64,000 nt of DNA. Source: Sphingosinicella xenopeptidilytica (lineage in GTDB: Bacteria > Pseudomonadota > Alphaproteobacteria > Sphingomonadales > Sphingomonadaceae). The stretch lies in NCBI RefSeq assembly GCF_042676985.1, contig NZ_JBHTIK010000015.1, forward strand, positions 186,001-250,000, given 5' to 3'. Both the position numbers and the translations under genes were made by a program. Position 1 is the first letter of the stretch. Each line of letters begins with the position of its first letter. Positions 17,913 through 25,620 of the stretch are shown here, in pieces. The notes below the pieces were generated by a model that was given only the letters and a program-made list of their open reading frames with translations, did not search any database and was not told the DNA's origin.

Positions 17913-18108
17913 TTCGAATCTCTTTCCCTCCGCCACAAATTAATAAGTTATTGATATAAAAGGGTAATTCCTTAGAAAGTGGCGCAGTTCTGCGCCGTTT
18001 TGGGCGATGGCCCGGTCTGTAGAGAGCATATCCGGGCCAACATTTGATCGCTCCGACGGCTTTTTCTCTATCGCCCAATTTGGCAGTACGGAGTGGGCAG
18101 CGATTGGC
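17913..18108. repeat. Direct repeat copy B (degenerate tRNA-Ser 3' end plus downstream block)
   Basis: Positions 17913-17935 match the 3' end of a tRNA-Ser (TTCGAATC then CCCTCCGCCA), but no complete tRNA lies upstream. The block from 17944 matches copy A with perhaps 75-80% identity by eye. The two copies differ by paired changes: hairpin GGCGCAG/CTGCGCC here against GGCGCGG/CCGCGCC in copy A. A second stem GGCCCGG/CCGGGCC is perfect here. This looks like an att-type duplication that carries a structured element. Confidence 0.8.
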
Positions 18109-18176
18109 TGCCTTGTTCGTTCGGCAACGCAAAGCCGCGCCGAAGCGCTGCTAGTGGTATAACGCGTTGAGATGGA

Positions 18177-19838
18177 TCACATCCCGAACAAAGCGATCTG
18201 CTCGTTCCAGTCGATCGGCAGGTTGGCGGTACGGAGAGATGTAGCGCTGACTGACGAAGGCTGGGTTCCGGCAAGGATGGCTTCGACGATCGCGGGCGCG
18301 AGAAAGTTTAGCCGGACCAGCCGCGATACCCATGAGTCGTTGACCTTCTCATCGCGTGCGATGGTGGCGATGTCGATCGCGCCGGTCTGAAGCAGTTTCC
18401 ACCAGCCGCGCCCCTTGCGCAACAACTCAATGAGGCCAGGATCGGGTTTGGCTTGTGACACCGGTCGGCCATCACGCTGGACCAGCCGGATGGCCCGGCC
18501 GGTGCGGGTCAGACAGACCGGCGAGCGAAGCGGGATCGAGGTCTGTGCACCTGCAGGGTGCTCGACAACCAGAGCTGCGGACAGAGCCGTGACGGACAGC
18601 TCGACCGTTAGCTCGTGTGGCTGGACCGCGACCTTTGCCACAAGATCGCGGATCGCAGCGCGCTGCTTGCTACGGACGAAAGTGGCAAGCTGTTCGGCCT
18701 TTTTGAGGATCATGCGTAGGCGATTACTTTCGAGCGGTATCCCTGCTCGCGCGAGCAGGGCCAGCGGATCATCGAGCGCCTCGCCTAGAAGCTGGCTGAC
18801 GGCTGCCTCGATCTCCAGCGCAGGGATGCGCAGGCCGTCCCTCGAGCTTGCGTTCGGATCATGCTGGAGCGACCGGCTCACATAGTAGCGATAGCGGACC
18901 TTCTTCTTGCAGGCATGGACAGCGACCAGGGGTTCACCGTGCTGATCAAAGATGCGGCTCGCAAGCAGACTGGGCGATTGTGCTCTGCTGCCTGACCTCT
19001 CGCCTTGCAGATTGGCGGCAAGCATCTGCTGGACGCTGTCCCAAGTCGTACGATCGATGATCGCCTCATGTTTTCCGGCATAGACCTGACCTTTGTGATG
19101 GATTTCGCCGATGTAGATGGGATTGGAAAGTAGCTTGTAGATCTGGCCGCGGGTGAACGGGCGACCACCTGTCGTTCTCCCTGTCGTGGCGGTGCGTTCC
19201 GGAGCAATGATGCCTTCACCTGCCAGTTCGCCGGCAACCAACCGGACATTCCCGAGATCAAGGTAGCGCGCGAAGATGTGTTGGACGATTTCGGCATGCT
19301 CCTCGACGATCGTCAGCGTCCTGCCGTCGGGCTTGTAGCCGAGCGGCGGGTTCCCGCCCATCCACATGCCACGAGCCTTGGATGCGGCGATCTTGTCGCG
19401 GATGCGCTCGGCGGTGACCTCGCGTTCGAACTGGGCGAAGGAGAGCAGCATGTTGAGTGTGAGCCGGCCCATGCTGTTGGTGGTGTTGAACGACTGGGTT
19501 ACCGAGACGAACGATACGTTCGTCCTGTCGAAGGCCTCGACGAGCTTCGCAAAGTCGAGCAGCGAGCGGCTCAGCCTGTCGACCTTATAAACAACCACGG
19601 TGTCGACCCTGCCTGCTTCGATGTCCCGCATCAGCCGCTGGAGTGCTGGTCGCTCCAGCGTTCCGCCCGATAGCCCGCCGTCATCATATTCACTGGGGTG
19701 CAGCGTCCAGCCTTCGGACGCCTGGCTGAGGATATAAGCGGCGCAGGCCTCGCGCTGCGCATGGAGTGAGTTGAAGTCCTGCTCGAGACCTTCCTCGCTC
19801 GATTTCCGCGTGTAGATCGCACAACGGACCTTCTTCAT
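18177..19838 (-). CDS. Large serine recombinase
   Basis: Site-specific recombinase of the resolvase/invertase superfamily, probably responsible for integration of this end of the island. From ATG 19838 the resolvase domain begins MKKVRCAIYTRKSSEEG with catalytic Ser13, then VYKVDRLSRSLLDFAKLVEA and the E-helix LNMLLSFAQFEREVTAER. A recombinase domain follows (NPPLGYKPDGRTL, PFTRGQIYKLLSNPIYIGE). The C-terminal part contains RYRYYVSRSLQH and a KKAEQLATFV helix, but no clear Cys-rich zinc ribbon. 553 residues. The start overlaps the stop of the DUF2924 gene (ATGA). Confidence 0.92.
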   Translation of the reverse strand: MKKVRCAIYTRKSSEEGLEQDFNSLHAQREACAAYILSQASEGWTLHPSEYDDGGLSGGTLERPALQRLMRDIEAGRVDTVVVYKVDRLSRSLLDFAKLVEAFDRTNVSFVSVTQSFNTTNSMGRLTLNMLLSFAQFEREVTAERIRDKIAASKARGMWMGGNPPLGYKPDGRTLTIVEEHAEIVQHIFARYLDLGNVRLVAGELAGEGIIAPERTATTGRTTGGRPFTRGQIYKLLSNPIYIGEIHHKGQVYAGKHEAIIDRTTWDSVQQMLAANLQGERSGSRAQSPSLLASRIFDQHGEPLVAVHACKKKVRYRYYVSRSLQHDPNASSRDGLRIPALEIEAAVSQLLGEALDDPLALLARAGIPLESNRLRMILKKAEQLATFVRSKQRAAIRDLVAKVAVQPHELTVELSVTALSAALVVEHPAGAQTSIPLRSPVCLTRTGRAIRLVQRDGRPVSQAKPDPGLIELLRKGRGWWKLLQTGAIDIATIARDEKVNDSWVSRLVRLNFLAPAIVEAILAGTQPSSVSATSLRTANLPIDWNEQIALFGM

Positions 19839-20257
19839 GCCGCTGCCTTTCGCTGTTTGAGGCCAAAGAAGGCAGGACCCGACCAGCGCGTACCGGTGAT
19901 GGCGCGGGCTACCTCGCTGAGGCTTTTCCAACGCTGCCCGTTCCAGTGGATCGCGCCGGTATCATCGACAGTGACGGCGTGCACCGTTCCCTGCCATTCG
20001 CGGACTAGCCGCAGGCCGGGCGCGAGGGGTATCGCACGCGGGCGCGCATCACCCGAATCGTCCAGCTGCAGCCGGGTAGCACGCGACAAGCCGCCCTTTT
20101 CTCTGGCCTGTATCTCGTAGCCCAGCGCGAGCCGCAGCATGGCAATGCTGAGCCGAGGCACCGGACGATCGGTGAGCTTTGCCCATCGTTCCTGAATCTC
20201 GGCGCGGGACATGTGCGCGATTTCGCACAATGCATGATCGAGCTTGGCCACGATCAT
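19835..20257 (-). CDS. DUF2924 domain-containing protein
   Basis: 140-residue protein with LCEIAHMSRAEIQERWAKLT, PRLSIAMLRLALGYEIQAR, LVREWQGTVHAVTVDDTGAI and WNGQRWKSLSEVARAITGTR, the DUF2924 pattern (quoted parts are the landmarks). Genes of this family regularly sit directly upstream of large serine recombinases in alphaproteobacterial islands, and this one is coupled to both neighbours by 4-bp overlaps. It may be a DNA-binding directionality or accessory factor, but that is inference; its biochemical role is not known to me. Confidence 0.85.
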   Translation of the reverse strand: MIVAKLDHALCEIAHMSRAEIQERWAKLTDRPVPRLSIAMLRLALGYEIQAREKGGLSRATRLQLDDSGDARPRAIPLAPGLRLVREWQGTVHAVTVDDTGAIHWNGQRWKSLSEVARAITGTRWSGPAFFGLKQRKAAA

Positions 20258-20835
20258 GCCTCCGTCGCGATGCGGTAGCAGGTCGTATCCCCGCGCTTGC
20301 CCTTCGCGATGCTATGGCCCTTTTTCCGGAGGCCGGTCAGCGCGGCGCGGGTGGTGTGGGGCAGCCAACCAGTGGCCGCGATCATCTCCTCGAGCGTCGC
20401 GCCCTCATCGCGCCGAAGGAGTGACAGCACCGTGCCGATCTTGCTAGCCGGGCGGGATGAGGGGTTGCTCACGGGAGGAGCCTTGCCCTGGGGTTCATCG
20501 GATGCCCGATTTTCTTCTTCCTCTTCCTGACCCGCACCAGTTGCTGCCCGGCCTGCGGCGGTGATCCGCACGCCGATAAGCCGGTCCCGGTCTGTCGGCA
20601 GTGACCCGTTGACATCCGATGTATCGAGTTCCGCCGCCAGGCCGCGTCGGAGGAGAGATTTGATGGCCTTGTCGACCGCGGGCGTACGTTCGCCGATGCT
20701 GTCCGGTGGCGGCAGCAGGCTGCCGTCGTCGCGCTGCGCCGCAGCCGAAAGAAGGACGAGTTGCAGATCGCTGAGGCGTAGGATGGTCATGGATGGTGCT
20801 CCTGCTTCGGAGCGGCACCGCGCCGCTCCCACCAC
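20254..20835 (-). CDS. DUF3489 domain-containing protein
   Basis: 193-residue protein. The N-terminal part (LRLSDLQLVLLSAAAQRDDG, AIKSLLRRGL) looks like a winged helix. A low-complexity acidic linker (GQEEEEENRASDEP) follows, and the C-terminal DUF3489 helix-turn-helix is seen in KIGTVLSLLRRDEGATLEEM and TRAALTGLRKKGHSIAKG. First gene of the three-gene recombinase module. The likely internal start at MTILRLSDLQ would shorten it by about 15 residues (to roughly 20790). A DNA-binding accessory role is inferred from domains and context. Confidence 0.82.
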   Translation of the reverse strand: MVGAARCRSEAGAPSMTILRLSDLQLVLLSAAAQRDDGSLLPPPDSIGERTPAVDKAIKSLLRRGLAAELDTSDVNGSLPTDRDRLIGVRITAAGRAATGAGQEEEEENRASDEPQGKAPPVSNPSSRPASKIGTVLSLLRRDEGATLEEMIAATGWLPHTTRAALTGLRKKGHSIAKGKRGDTTCYRIATEA

Positions 20836-20938
20836 CCGAAGCCCCGCCGGTCACGCCGGTCGGGGTAACGGCCGCTGTGGCCGGCCGCGATTCAGTGACA
20901 ACAGCAATGCTTCGTTCCACCGCGAAGTCGAATGGAAT

Positions 20939-21235
20939 ATGCGAATGCTGGAAAAGCTGGGTCTGGACATGGTCCAACCCCTGCGGCTTGGTCGAATCAT
21001 GTCTGAAGGTGCTGAAACCCGCCGCGAAACTATCCGCCGATTATTCTATCTCATCACAATCGCCGCCGAGGACGCGGCGGCATTGGCGGTCGAAGGACAA
21101 TCGAGGAGATTGTTGCCCGAAGACGCGAGGACTTCCGCAGCCAATCTCCTAGAGCTCGGCATAAGGATCGAGATTCTCTCGTCGGCGATAACGGAATTGA
21201 TCGAGGGTGCCGAAAAAGGTGTTGAGACGGCCTGA
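20939..21235 (+). CDS. Small hypothetical protein, possible
   Basis: Divergent from the recombinase module. The frame from ATG 20939, or more conservatively ATG 20999, encodes a predicted helical protein with RRETIRRLFYLITIAAEDAA and LLELGIRIEILSSAITELIE. Composition looks protein-like (amphipathic helices, no bias typical of a shadow frame), but I see no good Shine-Dalgarno and do not recognise a family. Confidence 0.4.
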   Translation: MRMLEKLGLDMVQPLRLGRIMSEGAETRRETIRRLFYLITIAAEDAAALAVEGQSRRLLPEDARTSAANLLELGIRIEILSSAITELIEGAEKGVETA

Positions 21236-21250
21236 TCATGGCGAACGTTT

Positions 21251-21301
21251 GCGGACACTCCGGTTAGTCCGCTTATGAAAATGGAATTGGGATAAGCGGA
21301 C
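21251..21301. repeat. Clustered inverted repeats GCGGAC/GTCCGC
   Basis: GCGGAC at 21251-21256, GTCCGC at 21267-21272 and GCGGAC at 21296-21301. The last two extend to a perfect 10-bp inverted repeat, GTCCGCTTAT (21267-21276) and ATAAGCGGAC (21292-21301), around a 15-nt spacer. It lies between the recombinase module and the MBL/E1 operon, so it could be an operator, a terminator-like hairpin or a recombinase site. Confidence 0.6.
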
Positions 21302-21360
21302 ATTTCTCACTGCCGGAGGTTATGGCAGCTTCGCGTTACCGTTGCCGCCGTTCACTCCAA

Positions 21361-22197
21361 TCAGCGCGCAGTCCGGAGCGATGCACCATCAGCACTGATC
21401 GTGAAGCTGACATAGCCGTCGCGGCGGGTGGTGATTACGCGCCGATACTCACCTTTGTGGCTTACGCCTGAAGCATGCCTGCGATAGAGCGAAATCGTCT
21501 CCTGCGTCGCATATTGAATGCCGCAGTCCGATATCACAAAGAGCACCGGATTGAGATCGGTCCATTCGAAGAGTTCGCGGCAATATCCGTTGAGCCTGCC
21601 GTGATGAGACGCCACGAACACGGTGATGTCGCGCATTTCAGCGCGAAAGTCTTCGCGCCGGAGCAATGCTTGCCACCCTGCGCGCTCCATGTCGCCTGCG
21701 TATAAGATGGAAAATGCAGTATCGCCATTGTATCCCGGCCAGCGCATTACTGTGACAAGACTCAGATTGTTCTCATCTTCAAAATCGTCGGGATAGCGGT
21801 TCCAGAATTGACGATATGTCATGCCGTCATAGTCCGGCCAATACGAGACTGAAGCGCTATAATCCTTCGTCATGTCAGCAAGCGCGGCGATCCCTCGCCC
21901 CATCCCGCGTTGCTTCTTCAACCTATACAAATCGGGGCCGGCGACGGTGGGGTTTCGATTTAATATCCCGACCCCGACAGCGTTGAGCACCCCAGGGAGG
22001 TCGCTCACATGATCTTCGTCGCAGTTCGTTATGATGAGTTCGTCGAGGTGACGAATGCCCCGATGACGCAGCATTTCAGAGGGGCGCCATCCCGTACCGC
22101 CGTTGTGCCCGCAATCGATAAGAAGATGTGCCCCGGTGGAACTCGTCAACAGCGAACATTGGCCGTGCGCCACATCGAAGATTTCCAGCAACGACAA
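21361..22197 (-). CDS. MBL-fold (ComEC-like) hydrolase, fourth gene of the E2-E1-JAB operon
   Basis: Predicted metallo-beta-lactamase-fold hydrolase of 278 residues. It has the initial strand FDVAHGQCSLLTSSTGAHLL and LIDCGHNGG, then a variant metal motif TNCDEDHVSDLPG (N-x-D-x-D-H in place of HxHxDH), SILYAGDMERAGW and VASHHGRLNGY. This matches the ComEC/Rec2-type branch. No signal peptide or membrane segment is seen, so it is cytosolic. The start appears to be TTG 22197, after a GGGGATG Shine-Dalgarno and 2 bp from the patatin stop, so translation is coupled. The substrate is unknown; the nuclease or phosphodiesterase idea is inference. Confidence 0.8.
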   Translation of the reverse strand: MSLLEIFDVAHGQCSLLTSSTGAHLLIDCGHNGGTGWRPSEMLRHRGIRHLDELIITNCDEDHVSDLPGVLNAVGVGILNRNPTVAGPDLYRLKKQRGMGRGIAALADMTKDYSASVSYWPDYDGMTYRQFWNRYPDDFEDENNLSLVTVMRWPGYNGDTAFSILYAGDMERAGWQALLRREDFRAEMRDITVFVASHHGRLNGYCRELFEWTDLNPVLFVISDCGIQYATQETISLYRRHASGVSHKGEYRRVITTRRDGYVSFTISADGASLRTAR

Positions 22198-22199
22198 GA

Positions 22200-23399
22200 C
22201 TAGTCATCCCCATCGGTCGAAGAGATCGACGCGTCATATCCCCAATGCTGGTCAAGAAGCGCCTTAGTCACCTGTTCACCACGGCGAATCAAACGATCCG
22301 CCCATTCGTCCGACATCGCATGGAAGTCCGTCGGATATGCGCTTACATGCGAGCGAGGGATGAGGTCTTCAGGCGCTTCTAGAAGCTGTTCATCTGGCTG
22401 ATCGATGTAAGGCAGGAGCACGGCCTTGACCTTGCCGTTCATTTGGACGTCGAAAAGCCGCTGAACGGCCGCGTTCTGCGCGCGCGCATGAACGGCGAAG
22501 AAAGACGCCCGCATGCGAGATCCAATGAACGTCGGAGCAGGGTCGTGGCCTAAACCGTAACCGGCGCGGCAGGCAATGAGCCGATCGTGCGGCCTCACGA
22601 AAAAACTGACATTCGGGTCGCGGTCGGGCCAGAGCGGCGAGAGACCGCTATTGTCATATACCCCGCCGTCGGTGAGTATAACCGCGCGAAGTGCTTCCTC
22701 GCCACCTTTGCTGAAGACGAGTTCTTCGTCGAGAGCTGGCAGGAGTAGTGGATACGCGGCCGAAGCGACGACAGCATGTGCTAACGATATCCCGTCCGCT
22801 TTGGCCGAACCAAATCTCCACGAAGCAAGGCCCTCCCGCGTAAAATAGAAAGCCGATTTCGTTTGCAGCTCGCAGGATACAATGATGAGGCGTGGCCGAT
22901 CCGCACGAAGGTCGGAAAGTTTGGCACCATCAAAAGACTGATCGAGCGCGCGACGAAGGATTGTGGTGCGACTAAAACGGCGCTTCAGGCGGCTCTTGCG
23001 TAGCCATGCTGTCGGAGAAGAAGGCGCGAATCCCGCGAGACGGCGCGCAGCACGCAGAAACATCGCCAACATACGGTCGGCGCCGATGACGAGGAACTGT
23101 AGAAGGGCCTTGATGCCTTCGGGGGTCGATAATGCAACTCTGATCGACGGCTTGACGAGCCCTTTTGCTAGCATTGCGCGAGCCTTGACCTCGAAATGTG
23201 AAAAATCCCCCGGCGTTGCACAGTAGAGCGCAGCCAGAACGCTTCCTCCCGAAACCGAAGAGATTGTTTCGACCTGTTGGAGAACGCCCGCCGCGTGGAG
23301 CGCTCGCAAACAACCGAGATGGAAAGCCATTGCGCGCGATCCGCCGCCCGAGAGGGCAATTGCTGTTCCAGCGGGGGAAGCCTTATTCATCGTCGCCAT
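22200..23399 (-). CDS. Patatin-like phospholipase (CapV-like effector candidate)
   Basis: Predicted lipid acyl hydrolase of 399 residues. It has an oxyanion loop ALSGGGSRAMAFHLGCLRAL, the nucleophile Ser in ISSVSGGSVLAALYCAT and the catalytic-Asp motif LTDGGVYDNSGLSPLW. No signal peptide or membrane segment. ATG 23399 is chosen because GAGGGGG lies 9 bp upstream (23409-23415); it overlaps the upstream E2-E1-JAB gene by 17 bp. In CBASS, patatin effectors (CapV) degrade the inner membrane when activated; here the same role is an inference from the E2-E1-JAB partner. Confidence 0.88.
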   Translation of the reverse strand: MATMNKASPAGTAIALSGGGSRAMAFHLGCLRALHAAGVLQQVETISSVSGGSVLAALYCATPGDFSHFEVKARAMLAKGLVKPSIRVALSTPEGIKALLQFLVIGADRMLAMFLRAARRLAGFAPSSPTAWLRKSRLKRRFSRTTILRRALDQSFDGAKLSDLRADRPRLIIVSCELQTKSAFYFTREGLASWRFGSAKADGISLAHAVVASAAYPLLLPALDEELVFSKGGEEALRAVILTDGGVYDNSGLSPLWPDRDPNVSFFVRPHDRLIACRAGYGLGHDPAPTFIGSRMRASFFAVHARAQNAAVQRLFDVQMNGKVKAVLLPYIDQPDEQLLEAPEDLIPRSHVSAYPTDFHAMSDEWADRLIRRGEQVTKALLDQHWGYDASISSTDGDD

Positions 23400-25620
23400 A
23401 AACAATTACCCCCTCAATTCGCCCACGACCTGCCCATCCAACGCGGATCCAGCTGTCCTCCGCGCCACATATCATCATGGCGAATGGCGAACCTGTAGGT
23501 TCGATCTGTGCAGCAAGATGGGAAAAGACCCCTTCATCGTCAGTGCTAGGCCGAGCCGCGGCACCATCGGGATGGCTATGCCACTCCCCAACGTATTGAA
23601 GTTGGCCCGCGCTGTCCTGAGTGAGTGCGTCCATGATTGGACGAAGGTTATGGGCGCCACGGATGAAATAGGTAGGCGACTGGCGGCTATCCGGCGGCGC
23701 TGGCAAAGCTGCGACGACGTGGAGGATGTTTCTGCGAAGGTCGAAGGTGCCGACGAGAATCCCACCCGTTTCGTTGGGCGAGCGCTCCTCGCGAAGGGCC
23801 TGCATCGCATGCACCACGTTGTTCGAGATGGACACCCGCATTGCCTCATGCTCGACCCGCTTGGTCGGGCTTAGTGGAAGATCAACGGGGACAACGAGCG
23901 CGGTCGCAGGATCCATTCGCCATACGCGGGCCGATGCGGCTTTGTCGCCCAGGATTGCAAGGAGCCTACCGGTCGCAATCCCCGAGAGAGTCTGGACTTG
24001 CCAAGGCGGCAGTGGCCGCGTCAAATCTTGGCACGCGTTCGCATAGCGCAACCGATCAACACGTGCAGACGCAAAATGTCTGGCGAGAAAAGGATCCGCG
24101 CCACTTGCGAGAAAATACTGCGCCTCGATCTCGTCGATCTGCAGCTTGCGGTCGGCGTCTTCAGCGAGAACGACTAAATCCGAGCCGTCGGGATTGAAGA
24201 AGAAACTCGCGGCGCGTCTTACAGCGCTATGGTCGGCGATATATCCTACCACAGCGGGGGAGGCGCTAAGGTCGATCACGAAATCCGCGTCCGTAAATGC
24301 GGTTTCGATAGCGTCGGCATGTTCGCCGGGCTTCAGTATGTTGGCGATGATACTAGAAGCGCCGCCAGCTTCGGCAATCAGCAGGCTTGCATCATGTGCC
24401 AGGGCGAGTGCTTTCGGTACGCCGACTGCCTGTGCCGTTTGCGTTTGACGCACGATGTTGTGCGGCAAGACGAGATCATCGTCGATGATCGTCCAACTTC
24501 CAACTCCTGCTTTCATGCTGTTGACCACAAGGTTCGATCCTATCGCACCTGCGCCGATCGCGACGAGGGTTGCGTCAGTCGAACCCTGATTGGCGGAATA
24601 TTCCCGCGCTAATGAGCGATCGAGTTGCTGCACTACGCGCCATGGCATCAAGAGGAGCTGCGAAAGATCGGCGGGCTGTCCTCCAAGTGCAGCCGCCGTT
24701 TGCATCTGTCCGCCCGTTTCGGCAGTTATGGTGATACCGAGATGTTCGCCAAGTTCGGCAAGTGTCCCGAGCGAACTATACGCCCAAATCTGATAGCTTT
24801 CGGGCGCATCATCTGCACTGCGCTTGAGCGGGATGACGATGAGTAGAAGGGCCCGAAATTTTTGGGCGCCTTCGATTTGTGGGGGGGCCAGAAGCCAAGG
24901 TCGAAGGGTCTCCCACAGGTCTACCCCGAATTCTGCGATGAGGGCAGCGAGCGCCCCGAAATCGTAGGGTCGACTTTTCAGGGCGCCATGGACGACCGGG
25001 TCAAGCTGCATTGAGAACAATGCGAATGAGAGGGGCGGCGGAATACTGGGCGCCGCAGCGTCGAGAAGAAGTGTGTATCGCTTATCGACTTCGGCGGAAC
25101 GAACCACATGCCATGGCCCTGCAGGCAGACCCGCCGGCATGATAAGCGTGTTTGAGGTGCCGGGAAGTAGCGGCTCAAGACCTTGGTCCGCCGGATGAAC
25201 ATCTCCCCGCGCGGTTCGACTGAACCAATCTCGCATTCGCTCGACGAACGATTGCCCAGTTAGAATTCGGGACAAATTCTCCCAAGGCTCTTCCCACAGA
25301 CATAGCGCGACACCGTCGGCTTCCATGTCCCGGTTCGTGTGGACAAGATCGAGGTCGACAGGAAAGTCGCCTCGAGCTGAAAAAACGCGCGGGGGTTCCT
25401 CGTCGCTCTTATCAAAGAGGACCGTAACCGGTTCATGGTTTAGTATGGGCACCTTGCGATGCTGAGGAAGCTCAGGCTCGAGCCGGATATGAAGCAAGTC
25501 TGCGCTTTCCCGGACTGCGATCCCAGTGAGTTCGGCGAAGGGCAAGTCTGCGGATGTCGTGAGATAGGCGACAACCGATTGCGCAAGCTTAGAAGTGAGT
25601 GCCGCTGCCTCTGCCGTCAC
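23383..25620 (-). CDS. E2-E1-JAB triple-domain fusion (Cap2/Cap3-like)
   Basis: 745-residue protein that merges ubiquitin-type conjugation and removal. An N-terminal E2-like region has Cys107 in DGVALCLWEEPW, followed by a WF-containing helix. An E1/ThiF Rossmann domain has GAGAIGS at 356-362, acidic Asp380-382 and candidate catalytic Cys530 in YANACQDLTRP. The C-terminal JAB/MPN metalloprotease has Glu617 (ETGG) and EWHSHPD with His681, His683, Ser692 and Asp695. Cys107 and Cys530 lie near the catalytic positions reported for CBASS Cap2, as I recall (109 and 548). Conjugation and deconjugation in one chain is unusual. No ubiquitin-like gene is adjacent. It overlaps the MBL gene by ATGA. Confidence 0.87.
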   Translation of the reverse strand: MTAEAAALTSKLAQSVVAYLTTSADLPFAELTGIAVRESADLLHIRLEPELPQHRKVPILNHEPVTVLFDKSDEEPPRVFSARGDFPVDLDLVHTNRDMEADGVALCLWEEPWENLSRILTGQSFVERMRDWFSRTARGDVHPADQGLEPLLPGTSNTLIMPAGLPAGPWHVVRSAEVDKRYTLLLDAAAPSIPPPLSFALFSMQLDPVVHGALKSRPYDFGALAALIAEFGVDLWETLRPWLLAPPQIEGAQKFRALLLIVIPLKRSADDAPESYQIWAYSSLGTLAELGEHLGITITAETGGQMQTAAALGGQPADLSQLLLMPWRVVQQLDRSLAREYSANQGSTDATLVAIGAGAIGSNLVVNSMKAGVGSWTIIDDDLVLPHNIVRQTQTAQAVGVPKALALAHDASLLIAEAGGASSIIANILKPGEHADAIETAFTDADFVIDLSASPAVVGYIADHSAVRRAASFFFNPDGSDLVVLAEDADRKLQIDEIEAQYFLASGADPFLARHFASARVDRLRYANACQDLTRPLPPWQVQTLSGIATGRLLAILGDKAASARVWRMDPATALVVPVDLPLSPTKRVEHEAMRVSISNNVVHAMQALREERSPNETGGILVGTFDLRRNILHVVAALPAPPDSRQSPTYFIRGAHNLRPIMDALTQDSAGQLQYVGEWHSHPDGAAARPSTDDEGVFSHLAAQIEPTGSPFAMMICGAEDSWIRVGWAGRGRIEGVIVYGDDE

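Noticed and set aside
17846..17935. Second tRNA-Ser gene
   Set aside because: Only the T-arm and 3' end are recognisable; no acceptor 5' strand or anticodon arm is found.
20561..20938. Upstream extension of the small plus-strand protein
   Set aside because: This part is the complement of the DUF3489 gene and has shadow composition.
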